43,793 nt of DNA from Deltaproteobacteria bacterium (GTDB lineage: Bacteria; Desulfobacterota; Syntrophia; Syntrophales; JACQWR01): positions 1 through 43,793 of the forward strand of contig JAPLJV010000024.1 in assembly GCA_026388415.1 (NCBI GenBank), given 5' to 3'. The notes beneath the pieces were generated by a model. That model saw only the letters and a program-made list of their open reading frames with translations. It did not search any database and was not told where the DNA came from. This document shows positions 1-8,172 of this stretch, in pieces. Both the position numbers and the translations under genes were made by a program. Within the stretch, counting starts at the first letter, position 1, and each line of letters starts with the position of its first letter.

Positions 1-942
1 GCACAAACCGGAAACATTGTCGGTGCGGAATTTAAAGATGGGAGCATCATATACGGAAGAGTTATTAAAATGAACGTTTACGATATCCACATTGAAACGA
101 AAGACGGCAAAATAATATCCCGTAACTTCGACGAAGTGGCCCGTTTTTTAAAAGATATTGACGTTGATGCAAAACTGGAATCTAAGACGCCCATAGTAGA
201 TAAGGTTTCACGAGACGCACGGCACGCTTGGGAAATTGGGCCGGAAATATCGATCATTGAGTATAAAGAACCCGATGTCATGAGTCAAAAGGGAACAATG
301 TATGGAATTGGTGCGGCCTATATTTATCACAATGGCGTCATGATTAAGGTTGCGGGCAGATACAGTTATGGACAGGTAGACTACCAAAATTCAGGCACCC
401 TTGATAATATAGACGATAGCATATTTGAAATCAGGACGCTTGGAGGCTACGACTTTAAAATCGGAAGTTCATTCACGATGACGCCATTCATCGGTTTTGG
501 GTACAGATATTTAAAAGATGATGGGTCCGGAAGAATCACTTCAACAGGCGCTGGAGGATACTTAAGAGAATCAAATTATTATTATAGCCCAATTGGTATC
601 GAAGCGGTAAATGTTTTCGATAAAGGTTGGTCTGCCGGTGTGATTCTGGAATATGATTATTTTTGGCAAGGAATGCAAAAAAGCTATGAGAGCAGTTTTT
701 TAGCCGGCCTTAATGACATTGAAAATCACCAGAACAGTGGTTATGGCGCAAGAGGATCTATAATCATCAAGAAACAAACAGATCGGGTATTTTATTTTAT
801 AGAACCCTTCATAAGGTATTGGAATATTGCCGATTCGGACGTTCAACCATTGACCTTTAATGGAGCCCCCACCGGACTTGGCATATACGAACCCAAAAAT
901 AACTCTACAGAAATCGGCGTAAGGTTTATGATAGGATTTTAG
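1..942 (+). CDS. Outer-membrane beta-barrel protein, 5' end outside window
   Basis: The reading frame is open from base 1, so the gene starts upstream; the ATG at 70 is only the first internal methionine. The visible N-terminal part (about residues 1-60) is soluble-looking. From about residue 75 of the ATG-70 version the protein is a run of alternating strands rich in Tyr, Gly and Phe, ending in Ile-Gly-Phe with a C-terminal aromatic residue, the usual BAM-recognition signature of outer-membrane barrels. Strand content suggests roughly 8-10 strands (omptin/OmpA-sized), placing it in the outer membrane. No enzymatic residues could be assigned. It faces the minus-strand block across the sRNA region. 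The barrel call is fairly secure; the family is not. Confidence 0.7.
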   Translation, partial: AQTGNIVGAEFKDGSIIYGRVIKMNVYDIHIETKDGKIISRNFDEVARFLKDIDVDAKLESKTPIVDKVSRDARHAWEIGPEISIIEYKEPDVMSQKGTMYGIGAAYIYHNGVMIKVAGRYSYGQVDYQNSGTLDNIDDSIFEIRTLGGYDFKIGSSFTMTPFIGFGYRYLKDDGSGRITSTGAGGYLRESNYYYSPIGIEAVNVFDKGWSAGVILEYDYFWQGMQKSYESSFLAGLNDIENHQNSGYGARGSIIIKKQTDRVFYFIEPFIRYWNIADSDVQPLTFNGAPTGLGIYEPKNNSTEIGVRFMIGF

Positions 943-970
943 TTATCTCAACGACAACGCCATAAATTCT

Positions 971-990
971 GGGGACAGTACACTTAACTA
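971..990. repeat. GGGGACA REP-like fragment
   Basis: The stretch after the barrel gene contains CTGGGGACAGTACACTTAA, which has the GGGGACA core seen in the other palindromic repeats of this window. It is a single half-site without a clear inverted partner. I read it as a leftover of a REP/RAYT-type element. Similarity to the other copies is limited to the core. Confidence 0.4.
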
Positions 991-1075
991 TTGGCATAGG
1001 AAGCCAAAGCTTCCAGTGATTACGCATAGCAAGAATAGTAGCTCCACTGATACCGCATCATATTGTCTAAGAAAC

Positions 1076-1113
1076 AAAAAAATGGATGGCAAGGAATAAA
1101 TCCCCGCCATCCA
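1076..1113 (-). terminator. Intrinsic terminator of the candidate sRNA
   Basis: On the minus strand TGGATGGC pairs with GCCATCCA (8 bp perfect, 15-nt loop with further pairing potential GGGA/TTCC), followed directly by TTTTTTT. On the plus strand there is no T-run after the hairpin, so it works mainly for leftward transcription. Confidence 0.75.
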
Positions 1114-1255
1114 CCTTTATGTATACTGAAAGCTTATCCCACCAGCTTTCAGATTATCTGCAAGGGGGGGTCGGCGGGTGGAGAGGAGGGTAATAAAACC
1201 ACCCGCCGACTTAAAACGCTTTAAAAGGCCTTATTAAGCACATCGTCTTTCGCAT
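1076..1255 (-). ncRNA. Candidate sigma54-dependent small RNA (~180 nt)
   Basis: Predicted transcript from about 1255 down to 1076. It starts 12 nt after a -24/-12 promoter and ends in an intrinsic terminator. Three perfect hairpins are visible, in transcript order: arms 1199-1210/1170-1181 (12 bp GTCGGCGGGTGG and its complement, 17-nt loop), arms 1144-1152/1126-1134 (9 bp) and the terminator hairpin 1106-1113/1083-1090 (8 bp) followed by seven U. The first loop reads ACCCUCCUCU, complementary to a strong Shine-Dalgarno, and the stem is followed by a run of C. No open frame with a ribosome site lies inside. Together with the upstream palindromes and the adjacent sigma54 activator gene this suggests a trans-acting sRNA of the Qrr type. 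Transcription itself is inferred. Confidence 0.62.
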
Positions 1256-1265
1256 CGGGGAAGAG

Positions 1266-1282
1266 TGCAACATAGATGCCAA
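1266..1282 (-). promoter_or_regulatory. Sigma54 (-24/-12) promoter
   Basis: The minus strand reads TTGGCATCTATGTTGCA. GG (complement of 1279-1280) and GC (complement of 1267-1268) are separated by exactly 10 nt, matching the YTGGCAC-N5-TTGCW sigma54 consensus with one change (TTGGCAT). Predicted start is near 1255. Palindromes centred about 163, 233 and 253 bp upstream are at usual enhancer distances, and the AT-rich spacer between could bend. Confidence 0.65.
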
Positions 1283-1410
1283 CAATGGAAAACAGTTTTT
1301 CGGTGGGCTCGTTATTAATAATATATTAATGATTGCAGTGTATTGTGATAATAAAAAATAAATAAATAAGCTTGCCGATCGTCCATCTATAAATATTAGA
1401 CTATAAATGT

Positions 1411-1425
1411 GTGCGTAATATGCAC
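1411..1425. promoter_or_regulatory. Enhancer-like palindrome 1 (GTGC-N7-GCAC)
   Basis: GTGC at 1411-1414 and GCAC at 1422-1425, 7-nt spacer; extended form TGTGC-N7-GCACG. It is one of three identical half-site pairs between the activator gene and the sigma54 promoter and is the proximal site, about 163 bp upstream of the predicted start. Confidence 0.6.
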
Positions 1426-1480
1426 GCAACATTTATCTTATTTATAAAAAAAATGTTACATTATAGCTATATTTTCCTTT

Positions 1481-1495
1481 GTGCTTAAAACGCAC
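1481..1495. promoter_or_regulatory. Enhancer-like palindrome 2 (GTGC-N7-GCAC)
   Basis: GTGC 1481-1484, GCAC 1492-1495, 7-nt spacer; starts 70 bp from site 1 and 20 bp from site 3. Likely a dimer site of the Fis-type helix-turn-helix encoded 60 bp away. Confidence 0.6.
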
Positions 1496-1500
1496 GCTAT

Positions 1501-1515
1501 GTGCATATAGCGCAC
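1501..1515. promoter_or_regulatory. Enhancer-like palindrome 3 (GTGC-N7-GCAC)
   Basis: GTGC 1501-1504, GCAC 1512-1515, 7-nt spacer; extended to TGTGC-N7-GCACA. The 20-bp step from site 2 (about two helical turns) puts both dimers on the same DNA face, as in tandem enhancer sites of sigma54 activators. Confidence 0.6.
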
Positions 1516-1557
1516 AGTGACCGCTGGGAATAGGGAAGCATTGAAAAGCGTCAATAA

Positions 1558-3690
1558 TTAAAGGTGATTAAATGCCTCTTTTTTTAGTTCCCGCAGCAGT
1601 TTGTATCGGGAAATACCCAACAGCTGAGAAGCCTTGCTCTTATTACCGCCGCTGAGCTCCATGGCTTTGGCGATGATTTTTTCTTTGACATCCTTGGTGA
1701 TTCTTTCGGTCACGGCGTCGAAATCTATACCTTCGGTCGTTAAGACGGGTGAGAAATTATAAAGGGAGAATTGATCTTTTTCCTGGGTAGCGGTTGCCTT
1801 GATCTCCGCCGGCAGGTATTCCGGGGTGATGATGGTTTTCATATCCTGAACGATCATCACGCGTTCGATGATGTTCTTCAGTTCCCGGACATTTCCTGGC
1901 CAGGGATAGTTGAGCAGGGTTTGAGCCGCTTCCTTGCTGAATCCGGTGACCTTTTTGCCGAATTTATTATTGAATTCCTCCACGAAATATTGGGCCAAGA
2001 TAATGATGTCCTCGCTTCTTTCCCTTAAGAGCGGGACAAAAATAGGGACGACACTGATACGGTAATAAAGATCTTCGCGAAAGGCGCCTTCGGCAACCAT
2101 GCGGTTCAAATCACGGTTGGTGGAAAAGATAAAGCGGACATCTATCGGGATGTTATCTGTGCCGCCCAGACGGCGGACATAGCCGTCTTCCAGGACGCGG
2201 AGAAATTTTGCCTGCAGCGGCATGGTCATTTCGCCAATTTCATCCAGCAAGAGCGTGCCTCCGGTCGCGTATTCCAGTAGGCCGATTTTCTTTTTCCGGG
2301 CGTCCGTAAAAGCGCCCGCCTCGTAACCGAATAACTCGCTTTCCAGCAGCGTTCCGGGAATGGCCGCGCAATTGACATCAACAAAATGTTTGGAACGGCG
2401 GTTACTTTGTTTGTGGATTGCCCTGGCCAATAATTCTTTCCCCGTACCACTGGCGCCACGGATCAGGATGCTGGTGTTATGACCGGCAACCTCCTCGATC
2501 GTATGAAAAATACTCAGTATTTTATTTGATTTGCCGAGGATATTGTGGAATCCCAGCAGCCTGTCCTCTCTTTCCTTGAGATTGTCCACTTCCGTCTTCA
2601 GGGATATTGCCTCCTCGGAAAGCATGGTGTGCAACATGGCGTTGTCGTAAGAAGTGGCGGCATTACTCACCAGGACATCGAGAATTTTGACCTGTTCTTC
2701 TGCGAAGCTGCCAGACTCATTGGCCAGGTAGAGAACACCCTGTACCCTTTCTTTGATGCGGATCGGGAAGGCAATTTCCGAGGTATGGTCGCTAAACACC
2801 GGCACTGCGGAAGGGAGTAGCGACGACGCCTGCTTCCTGAGCACCATATTGGTGTCCATGGCTTTCTTGATGATGCTTTTTTCGATTTTGCCCTGGTATT
2901 CATCAATATTGCCGGGCATAAGCTCACCATTTTCATGGACGAGGCAGGGCTCATCTTTTCTTCCGGGGAGATAAAGCAGGGCCTTGCTTACTTTCATCAT
3001 CTTAACGGCATTGGTAATCAGAATTCCGGGGATGCGCTCGCTTTGAATGCCACTTAAATTCATTTCCGAGACCGCTTCCTGCAGGACCATCAGTTGGCGT
3101 ATTTTTTCCGTATCATTTTCAAAAAGCCGGGTATTATAGATGATGATACTCATTTGACTGGCAAAGGTCAAAAGCAGGCTTATTTCTTCCGGGAAGAATT
3201 TCGTTTTTTCCTTGCGCCACGCAACAACGGTGCCGATTACTTCGTCGCCAATTTTGAGGGGGGCGCAAAAAATGGAACCCCGGTCATAGATCTTGGTCCG
3301 CTTACGGTCTATTTCAGTTACCCGGGGATCTGTGGCCGCATCTTCAATGGCAATCAACTGGCCGGTTTTCGCAACCTTGGCGGGAATGCAGTCGTATTCC
3401 TGAATGTCCAGCGCCCGGTCAAAGGCCTCTTTGTCCTCTTCCGGACTGAAATTTTTTACCACGTATGTTTTAAGGTAGCGCTTACTTTTATCAAAAAGGC
3501 GAATGATGCCACGATCAAACCCGATTGCCTCTACCAGCTCATCGAGGATTTTGGAAAGCACTTCATCCAGATGGGAGGGGGCGGTCAGAAGTTTGCTGAT
3601 ACTGAAAATGCTTTTGAGCAATTTATCTTTATCCAGGAGCGGAGTGGCAGCACGGCGGGGGTCGTTGGGAATTGAAGTCAAGGTAGTCAT
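1558..3690 (-). CDS. Sigma54-dependent transcriptional activator (GAF-GAF-AAA+-Fis HTH)
   Basis: 710 aa. N-terminal GAF domains at about 28-190 and 205-355, a linker helix (355-380), AAA+ sigma54-interaction domain 385-630 and a Fis-type helix-turn-helix at about 680-703. Seen: Walker A GASGTGKE (412-419), Walker B LLLDE (480-484), WPGNVREL near 597-604 and a GAFTGA loop written GAFTDA (459-464). Such proteins hydrolyse ATP to open sigma54-RNA polymerase promoters from enhancer sites; the GAF domains sense a small ligand or redox state (FhlA/NorR-like architecture), here unknown. No receiver domain is present, so control is not by phosphorelay. It lies 7 bp after the cyclic-nucleotide-binding gene, and three palindromes plus a sigma54 promoter follow its stop codon, making these its likely targets. 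Confidence 0.92.
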   Translation of the reverse strand: MTTLTSIPNDPRRAATPLLDKDKLLKSIFSISKLLTAPSHLDEVLSKILDELVEAIGFDRGIIRLFDKSKRYLKTYVVKNFSPEEDKEAFDRALDIQEYDCIPAKVAKTGQLIAIEDAATDPRVTEIDRKRTKIYDRGSIFCAPLKIGDEVIGTVVAWRKEKTKFFPEEISLLLTFASQMSIIIYNTRLFENDTEKIRQLMVLQEAVSEMNLSGIQSERIPGILITNAVKMMKVSKALLYLPGRKDEPCLVHENGELMPGNIDEYQGKIEKSIIKKAMDTNMVLRKQASSLLPSAVPVFSDHTSEIAFPIRIKERVQGVLYLANESGSFAEEQVKILDVLVSNAATSYDNAMLHTMLSEEAISLKTEVDNLKEREDRLLGFHNILGKSNKILSIFHTIEEVAGHNTSILIRGASGTGKELLARAIHKQSNRRSKHFVDVNCAAIPGTLLESELFGYEAGAFTDARKKKIGLLEYATGGTLLLDEIGEMTMPLQAKFLRVLEDGYVRRLGGTDNIPIDVRFIFSTNRDLNRMVAEGAFREDLYYRISVVPIFVPLLRERSEDIIILAQYFVEEFNNKFGKKVTGFSKEAAQTLLNYPWPGNVRELKNIIERVMIVQDMKTIITPEYLPAEIKATATQEKDQFSLYNFSPVLTTEGIDFDAVTERITKDVKEKIIAKAMELSGGNKSKASQLLGISRYKLLRELKKEAFNHL

Positions 3691-3697
3691 AAATCTT

Positions 3698-4213
3698 TCA
3701 TGATTCCTTTAGAATCATACTCAGCACGGTCGTCAGTTTGACCGTATCTTCATCAGCTTTTCTCAAGCGTTCGCTTACAATGCCGGCCATATTCAGTAAA
3801 ATACGATATCCGAATTCAAAATCTGATTCCGCCAGCTTCAAAAAGTCTGCTTTTTTTATTTCGTAAAGGTTACAGTCAGTTACGGCGCGGACGGTGGCGG
3901 TCCTCTTCAATTCCTGCAGCAACGCTATTTCTCCAAAGACGGGATGCCGACCGGCGGCATCAAGACGGGTGAAGACCTTGTTCTTATCGGCGCTTTCGTC
4001 ATCGTCCATACCGGCCAAAATGAGCCTTTTGATTACCTCCACGGTTCCTTGCAGGATAATGTACATGCTGTCGCCCATCTCCCCCTCTTTCATGATTATA
4101 TCACTTGCGGAAAAGCGGACGGTGCGGCAGATATTCAGAACTTTCCCGATCTGATCGGGCGATAAACCTTTAAAAAGTTCCGTCTCTTGCAAAAGGGGGA
4201 TATTCATTTCCAT
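3698..4213 (-). CDS. Cyclic nucleotide-binding domain protein
   Basis: 171 aa, almost entirely one cNMP-binding domain (about 10-145). The beta-barrel glycines and the phosphate-binding cassette are visible as FGEIALL then KRTATVRA near 94-111, close to the FGE(L)ALL...RxAT signature, so cAMP/cGMP binding is plausible. There is no C-terminal helix-turn-helix of the Crp type; only about 25 residues follow the domain. It is therefore a stand-alone sensor module, probably cytoplasmic. Its stop is 7 bp before the sigma54 activator and its start 15 bp after the K+ channel gene, suggesting it modulates one of these partners. Partner choice is inference. Confidence 0.88.
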   Translation of the reverse strand: MEMNIPLLQETELFKGLSPDQIGKVLNICRTVRFSASDIIMKEGEMGDSMYIILQGTVEVIKRLILAGMDDDESADKNKVFTRLDAAGRHPVFGEIALLQELKRTATVRAVTDCNLYEIKKADFLKLAESDFEFGYRILLNMAGIVSERLRKADEDTVKLTTVLSMILKES

Positions 4214-4228
4214 TTCAAGGCTCCATTG

Positions 4229-5416
4229 CTAAATCTTCTGGTGCGGGGGCATGGTCCGGCAAAGCAGAACGGCAAAGTCCTCCCCGCTGATCAAGTATCC
4301 GTCTTCCGGATTGATAATTAACCTGGTTTCTTCTTTTTCATGCAAAAATTCCCTATTGGCCTCCTTGAGTTTTTCTCTGATAAAGACATCAATTGCCGAG
4401 GAGTCATTTGCCAGGAGATCGTTCAGCCGGACAGATTTTTTTTCCTGCAGAAAACCGATCAGGATGGCCTGCTGCTTTTCACGGTAATAACGAAATAGTT
4501 CACCGAAAGTCCTGCCGATAAACTGCCTGGGTATCTCAGCACGCCACAGTTTGTTGCTGTCGCCCAGGGACAGCATGCTGGAAAACAGGCGCGGTATGCC
4601 GGGCGAGTTGATAGCACTGGCCAAAAGAGATCCGACATGTTCCCCGCGGACAATAATTTCATCTACGTTGGCTCTCTTCAAGTGCGGCTTGTTTTCGACG
4701 TCCAGAAGTTCGGCGATGGTCTTGATAGAGGGGGCGAGCGATTTTATAGCCATGGCCGCCAACATGGTGCGCTCATCCAATCGGTCCTTGGCGTGCGTTC
4801 CGGAAGTATCCGCCATAATTAAGGCAAATTTCGCCTTGGTAATATTGGCCCGTAACAGAACGTCTTCATGGACATAATTGCCGCGGAGGAATTTGAGGTT
4901 ATGTTTGGCATACCTGAGCTTGAGGGAGTCAACCTCGTCAATGGAAAGTGCGTTGATCAGCACGATGCCTGTTTCTTTGGCAATGACAAAAGTAGCCAAT
5001 CCCTGCAAAACCTCTTCCGTGTGCTGATTCCAGCCACAAATGACGATATGATCCTTTTCTTTGATAGTTTCCAAGCCTTTTCCCTCCTTCAGCTTCTTTT
5101 CCACAAACATGGAGGCAATGGTGGCCGTGAGCAGGGACATGAGCCCCACACCGGAACAGATCAGGACCAATCCCACCAGCCGGCCGCCCAGCGAGACGGG
5201 ATATTTGTCGCCGTAGCCAACGGTCGCCATGGTCACAACTGCCCACCAGATGCCATCCCATAGAGAATAGATATTGGAATCACTGCGGACGTGTTCAAAG
5301 TAAAACACGCCGCCCGCGCTCAGGAAAATAACCACGAGTGCCACAACCAGCAACTGGAAGAAGTGCTCCCGGCACAGTAGCGATAAATATCTTAAGTATT
5401 TTGATATAATAGCCAT
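4229..5416 (-). CDS. Potassium channel with RCK (TrkA-N) domain
   Basis: 395 aa inner-membrane channel subunit of the two-TM MthK type. TM1 about 20-40, pore helix and selectivity filter TVGYGD at 65-70, TM2 about 78-102, then a cytoplasmic RCK domain starting near 125 (HIVICGWNQHTEEVL). The Rossmann glycine motif is CGWNQ rather than GxGxxG, as in MthK-type RCKs that do not bind NAD conventionally. The C-terminal ~100 residues (from about 290) form a divergent ligand-binding part. Four subunits would form a K+-selective pore gated by a ligand on the RCK ring. The gene sits 24 bp after fusA and 15 bp before the cyclic-nucleotide protein, in the block leading to the sigma54 activator. Confidence 0.9.
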   Translation of the reverse strand: MAIISKYLRYLSLLCREHFFQLLVVALVVIFLSAGGVFYFEHVRSDSNIYSLWDGIWWAVVTMATVGYGDKYPVSLGGRLVGLVLICSGVGLMSLLTATIASMFVEKKLKEGKGLETIKEKDHIVICGWNQHTEEVLQGLATFVIAKETGIVLINALSIDEVDSLKLRYAKHNLKFLRGNYVHEDVLLRANITKAKFALIMADTSGTHAKDRLDERTMLAAMAIKSLAPSIKTIAELLDVENKPHLKRANVDEIIVRGEHVGSLLASAINSPGIPRLFSSMLSLGDSNKLWRAEIPRQFIGRTFGELFRYYREKQQAILIGFLQEKKSVRLNDLLANDSSAIDVFIREKLKEANREFLHEKEETRLIINPEDGYLISGEDFAVLLCRTMPPHQKI

Positions 5417-5440
5417 TATTATCTGACTTTACAAAAACAT

Positions 5441-7426
5441 TCACCGGTGGTCATAAGTGGAAAACAGCATGCTGAAGATGGCCCGGCCTTGCGTGGCCGA
5501 GCGCAGGTCGGTGGAATAGCCAAACATCGCCTTGAGAGGCACCCTGGCCTTTATTTCACTGATGGCCCCGCGCGGAGAAACGGCCTGAATCTCGCCCCGG
5601 CGGGCGTTGATGTCGCCGATCACCTCGCCCATAAACTCGGCCGGGGTAATGATATCCACCAGCATGATCGGTTCCAAAAGGACCGGCGAGGCCTGTAAAC
5701 AGGCGTCTTTAATGGCCGTGGAGGCGGCAATCTTGTAGGCCAGCGGCGATGATTCACCTTCCCGCAAAGAACCGCCCTTGATGATTATCTTGATGTCCAC
5801 GATGGGATAACCGCCCAGAACGCCGCTTTGCAGGGCTTCCTCGATGCCTTCGGCGATCGCTGCCTGATATTCCTCGGATAAGGACGGCAGTCCGTTGTCT
5901 GTCTTCCAGATTATCTCGTTGCCGCGACCCCGGGGGGCCGGTTCAATCTGAATGCGCACATGACCGAAGTGTTTCTTCTCCCCCAGCTCCTTTTCAAAGA
6001 AATTTTCCACTTCCGCCGGTTTCTGGATGGTTTCACGATAGACGACGCGCGGTTGGCCTACGTTGACATGGGCATTGAATTCCCTGTTCAGGCGGTCAAT
6101 GATAATATCCAGGTGGAGCTCTCCCATGCCGGAAATTACCGTCTGGGCCGTTTCATCATTGTATTTCACCTTGAGGGTCGGGTCTTCTTCCATGAGCTTG
6201 GCCAGGGCGGGCAATAATTTCTCCTGATCGGCCGAGGTTTTGGCCTCGATCGCCTGACTGATGACTGGTTCGTAAAATTCAATCGGTTCCAGGAGGATCG
6301 GATGGGCCTCGTCGCAGATGGTGTCTCCCGTCGTGGTCTCTTTCAGGCCCACGACGGCTACGATCTCCCCCGCCCCGGCCTGCTCGATTCTTTCCCGCTT
6401 GTTGGCATGCATCTTGAGCAAACGGGCCACCTTCTCCTTCTTCCCTTTGGTGGCATTATAAAGGTCGGCGCCCGATTGCACTCGCCCCGAATAGATCCTC
6501 AGGTAGGTTAACTTGCGGCCTTCATCCTGCATGATCTTGAAGGCCAGGGCCGCCAACGGCTCCTTATCGCTGCTGGAACGGCTTTCTTCCTGCCTGGTCA
6601 CGGGATTGGTGCCCTTAATCGGCGGGACATCCAGCGGTGATGGCAGATAATCCACGACCCCGTCCAGAATGGGCTGAATGCCTTTATTTCTCAGGGCGGC
6701 GCCGCATAAGACGGGCACTACTTTCAAGTCCAGAGTGGCCTGACGCAGCGAGGCCTTGATTTCACCGGCAGAAATATCGAGGCCGCTTAAGTATTTATCC
6801 GCCAGTGCATCATCTATTTCCGGCGGGATATCACCTGCCTGATAGGATGCCCCCTGGGTGTTATCTTCCCAGGTAATCAGTTGCTGCTCGATCAGATCAA
6901 TGACGCCGCCAAATCGCTCTTCCCGACCCAGGGGCATCTGGACAGCTATCGGGAGGGAGTTGAAGCGTTCTTTCATCATGGCGATGGTTCCCCAGAAATC
7001 GGCCCCCACCCGGTCCATCTTGTTGATGAAGGCGATCTTCGGCACGGCGTACTTGTCCGCCTGATGCCAGACCGTTTCGGACTGCGGCTCCACTCCGCCG
7101 ACGGCACAGAAAACGACCACTGCCCCATCCAGGACACGCAGGCTACGCTCCACCTCGATGGTAAAATCCACATGGCCCGGGGTGTCAATTATGTGAATTT
7201 CGTGCTTTCCCCAGTCGCAAGTGGTCACAGCCGAGGTGATGGTTATGCCCCTTTCCTGTTCCTGGGGCATCCAGTCCATCACCGCGGCGCCGTCATGGAC
7301 CTCTCCCATCTTGTAGGACTTCCCCGTGTAGTAGAGGATCCTCTCCGTCACCGTCGTCTTGCCGGCGTCAATATGCGCGACAATACCGATATTGCGGGTA
7401 AGGGAGAGTTTCGTTTTTTGCGCCAT
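5441..7426 (-). CDS. fusA: Elongation factor G (translocase GTPase)
   Basis: 661 aa. G1 AHIDAGKTT at 17-25, G3 DTPGHVDF near 81-88 and G4 NKMD near 135 are intact. Domain II follows and domain IV/V signatures (e.g. [14 protein letters not shown] near 640) are at the C-terminus. EF-G moves tRNA and mRNA on the ribosome after peptide transfer and helps recycling. It is about 30-40 residues shorter than classical EF-G and is not beside rpsL/rpsG/tuf, so it may be a paralogue specialised for translocation or recycling (spdEFG-like). AGGTGG precedes the ATG. It is co-oriented with GerMN upstream (56 bp) and the K+ channel downstream (24 bp). Confidence 0.93.
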   Translation of the reverse strand: MAQKTKLSLTRNIGIVAHIDAGKTTVTERILYYTGKSYKMGEVHDGAAVMDWMPQEQERGITITSAVTTCDWGKHEIHIIDTPGHVDFTIEVERSLRVLDGAVVVFCAVGGVEPQSETVWHQADKYAVPKIAFINKMDRVGADFWGTIAMMKERFNSLPIAVQMPLGREERFGGVIDLIEQQLITWEDNTQGASYQAGDIPPEIDDALADKYLSGLDISAGEIKASLRQATLDLKVVPVLCGAALRNKGIQPILDGVVDYLPSPLDVPPIKGTNPVTRQEESRSSSDKEPLAALAFKIMQDEGRKLTYLRIYSGRVQSGADLYNATKGKKEKVARLLKMHANKRERIEQAGAGEIVAVVGLKETTTGDTICDEAHPILLEPIEFYEPVISQAIEAKTSADQEKLLPALAKLMEEDPTLKVKYNDETAQTVISGMGELHLDIIIDRLNREFNAHVNVGQPRVVYRETIQKPAEVENFFEKELGEKKHFGHVRIQIEPAPRGRGNEIIWKTDNGLPSLSEEYQAAIAEGIEEALQSGVLGGYPIVDIKIIIKGGSLREGESSPLAYKIAASTAIKDACLQASPVLLEPIMLVDIITPAEFMGEVIGDINARRGEIQAVSPRGAISEIKARVPLKAMFGYSTDLRSATQGRAIFSMLFSTYDHR

Positions 7427-7472
7427 GAAGCCACCTGTATGGAAAAAATCTGCCGGAGCGCGTTGTTTTTAC

Positions 7473-7495
7473 GGGGACAGATTTAAATCTGCCCC
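7473..7495. repeat. REP-like palindrome carrying a stop codon
   Basis: Near-perfect palindrome: GGGGACAGATTT against AAATCTGCCCC, one base unpaired. The TAA stop of the GerMN gene (7483-7485, minus) lies at its centre, so the last codons and the stop of that gene come from the repeat. It is related to the palindrome after parB. Confidence 0.65.
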
Positions 7496-8106
7496 TGAGG
7501 CGCCAGCAGGTCCTTGTTGGCTGTAAAGGGATGCCGGGTATCTACGTGTCCCCCGATAGAGGATAGTTCTTTGCCATCTACCAAAAGCGTTACTTCCTTG
7601 AGGTCGGGGAGGTTGGCCGTCAGGGTATTGGTCAGGGAATAGATGGTGGCCATTTCACTGGTGCTGCCTTTCGGGTGATTCTTGACGAAGCTTTTGTTGA
7701 AACTGACATAAATCTTCCCGCCGGCTTCGATTTTAACGTTCTGCATATCCGTGTGGGCCGGGAAGGTACTGACGAGCTGGGTCTTGGAACCTTGCAGCAA
7801 GGCCTTTACCAGTTCCCGCGCCTGCCCGGCCGTGTCTTTTTCCTTCAGGATTTGTCTCTTCTCCGGGGCCAGGAAACGTTCGTTGGCATCGGAAAAATAG
7901 AGCGTCACTAACCATTTTTCTCTCTTGGCTGCCGTCCCTCCCTTGCCCGTCACGGGAGGATAGAGGGAGTCGAAAAGAGTGACAAACAAGAATATCAGCG
8001 ATCCAAACACGGTCAATGTGATGGCGGCCAGGATCACCAGCCGGGTGCTTTTTTTCTGTTTTTTGGTCTTTATATCAGTGGTGCGTTTTTGCTTTTTTGT
8101 AGCCAT
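7483..8106 (-). CDS. GerMN-domain membrane-anchored protein
   Basis: 207 aa. A very basic Lys/Thr-rich cytoplasmic head (1-20), one transmembrane helix about 22-45, then a GerMN (sporulation/germination) domain at about 65-190, recognisable from the strand carrying YFSDANERFLAPEKR, the ALLQGSK helix and LVDGKE. GerMN domains are small folds on the outer face of the cytoplasmic membrane, associated with cell envelope or peptidoglycan interaction; no catalytic activity is known. In Gram-negatives such genes are often near nucleotide or wall genes. The extreme C-terminus (PQGQI) is encoded by a REP-like palindrome. It is co-oriented with the HD gene (66 bp upstream) and fusA. Confidence 0.8.
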   Translation of the reverse strand: MATKKQKRTTDIKTKKQKKSTRLVILAAITLTVFGSLIFLFVTLFDSLYPPVTGKGGTAAKREKWLVTLYFSDANERFLAPEKRQILKEKDTAGQARELVKALLQGSKTQLVSTFPAHTDMQNVKIEAGGKIYVSFNKSFVKNHPKGSTSEMATIYSLTNTLTANLPDLKEVTLLVDGKELSSIGGHVDTRHPFTANKDLLAPQGQI

Positions 8107-8172
8107 GCCTGATAATCCTGTAGTGAGTCTTCCCCCTGTTCAGCGGAATAACCCCCTTTGCCCTTTCGTCAT

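Noticed and set aside
1211-1432. 73-aa minus-strand ORF in the sRNA region
   Set aside because: No ribosome site, low-complexity hydrophobic translation, and it would start upstream of the predicted sigma54 start, so it cannot be translated from that transcript.
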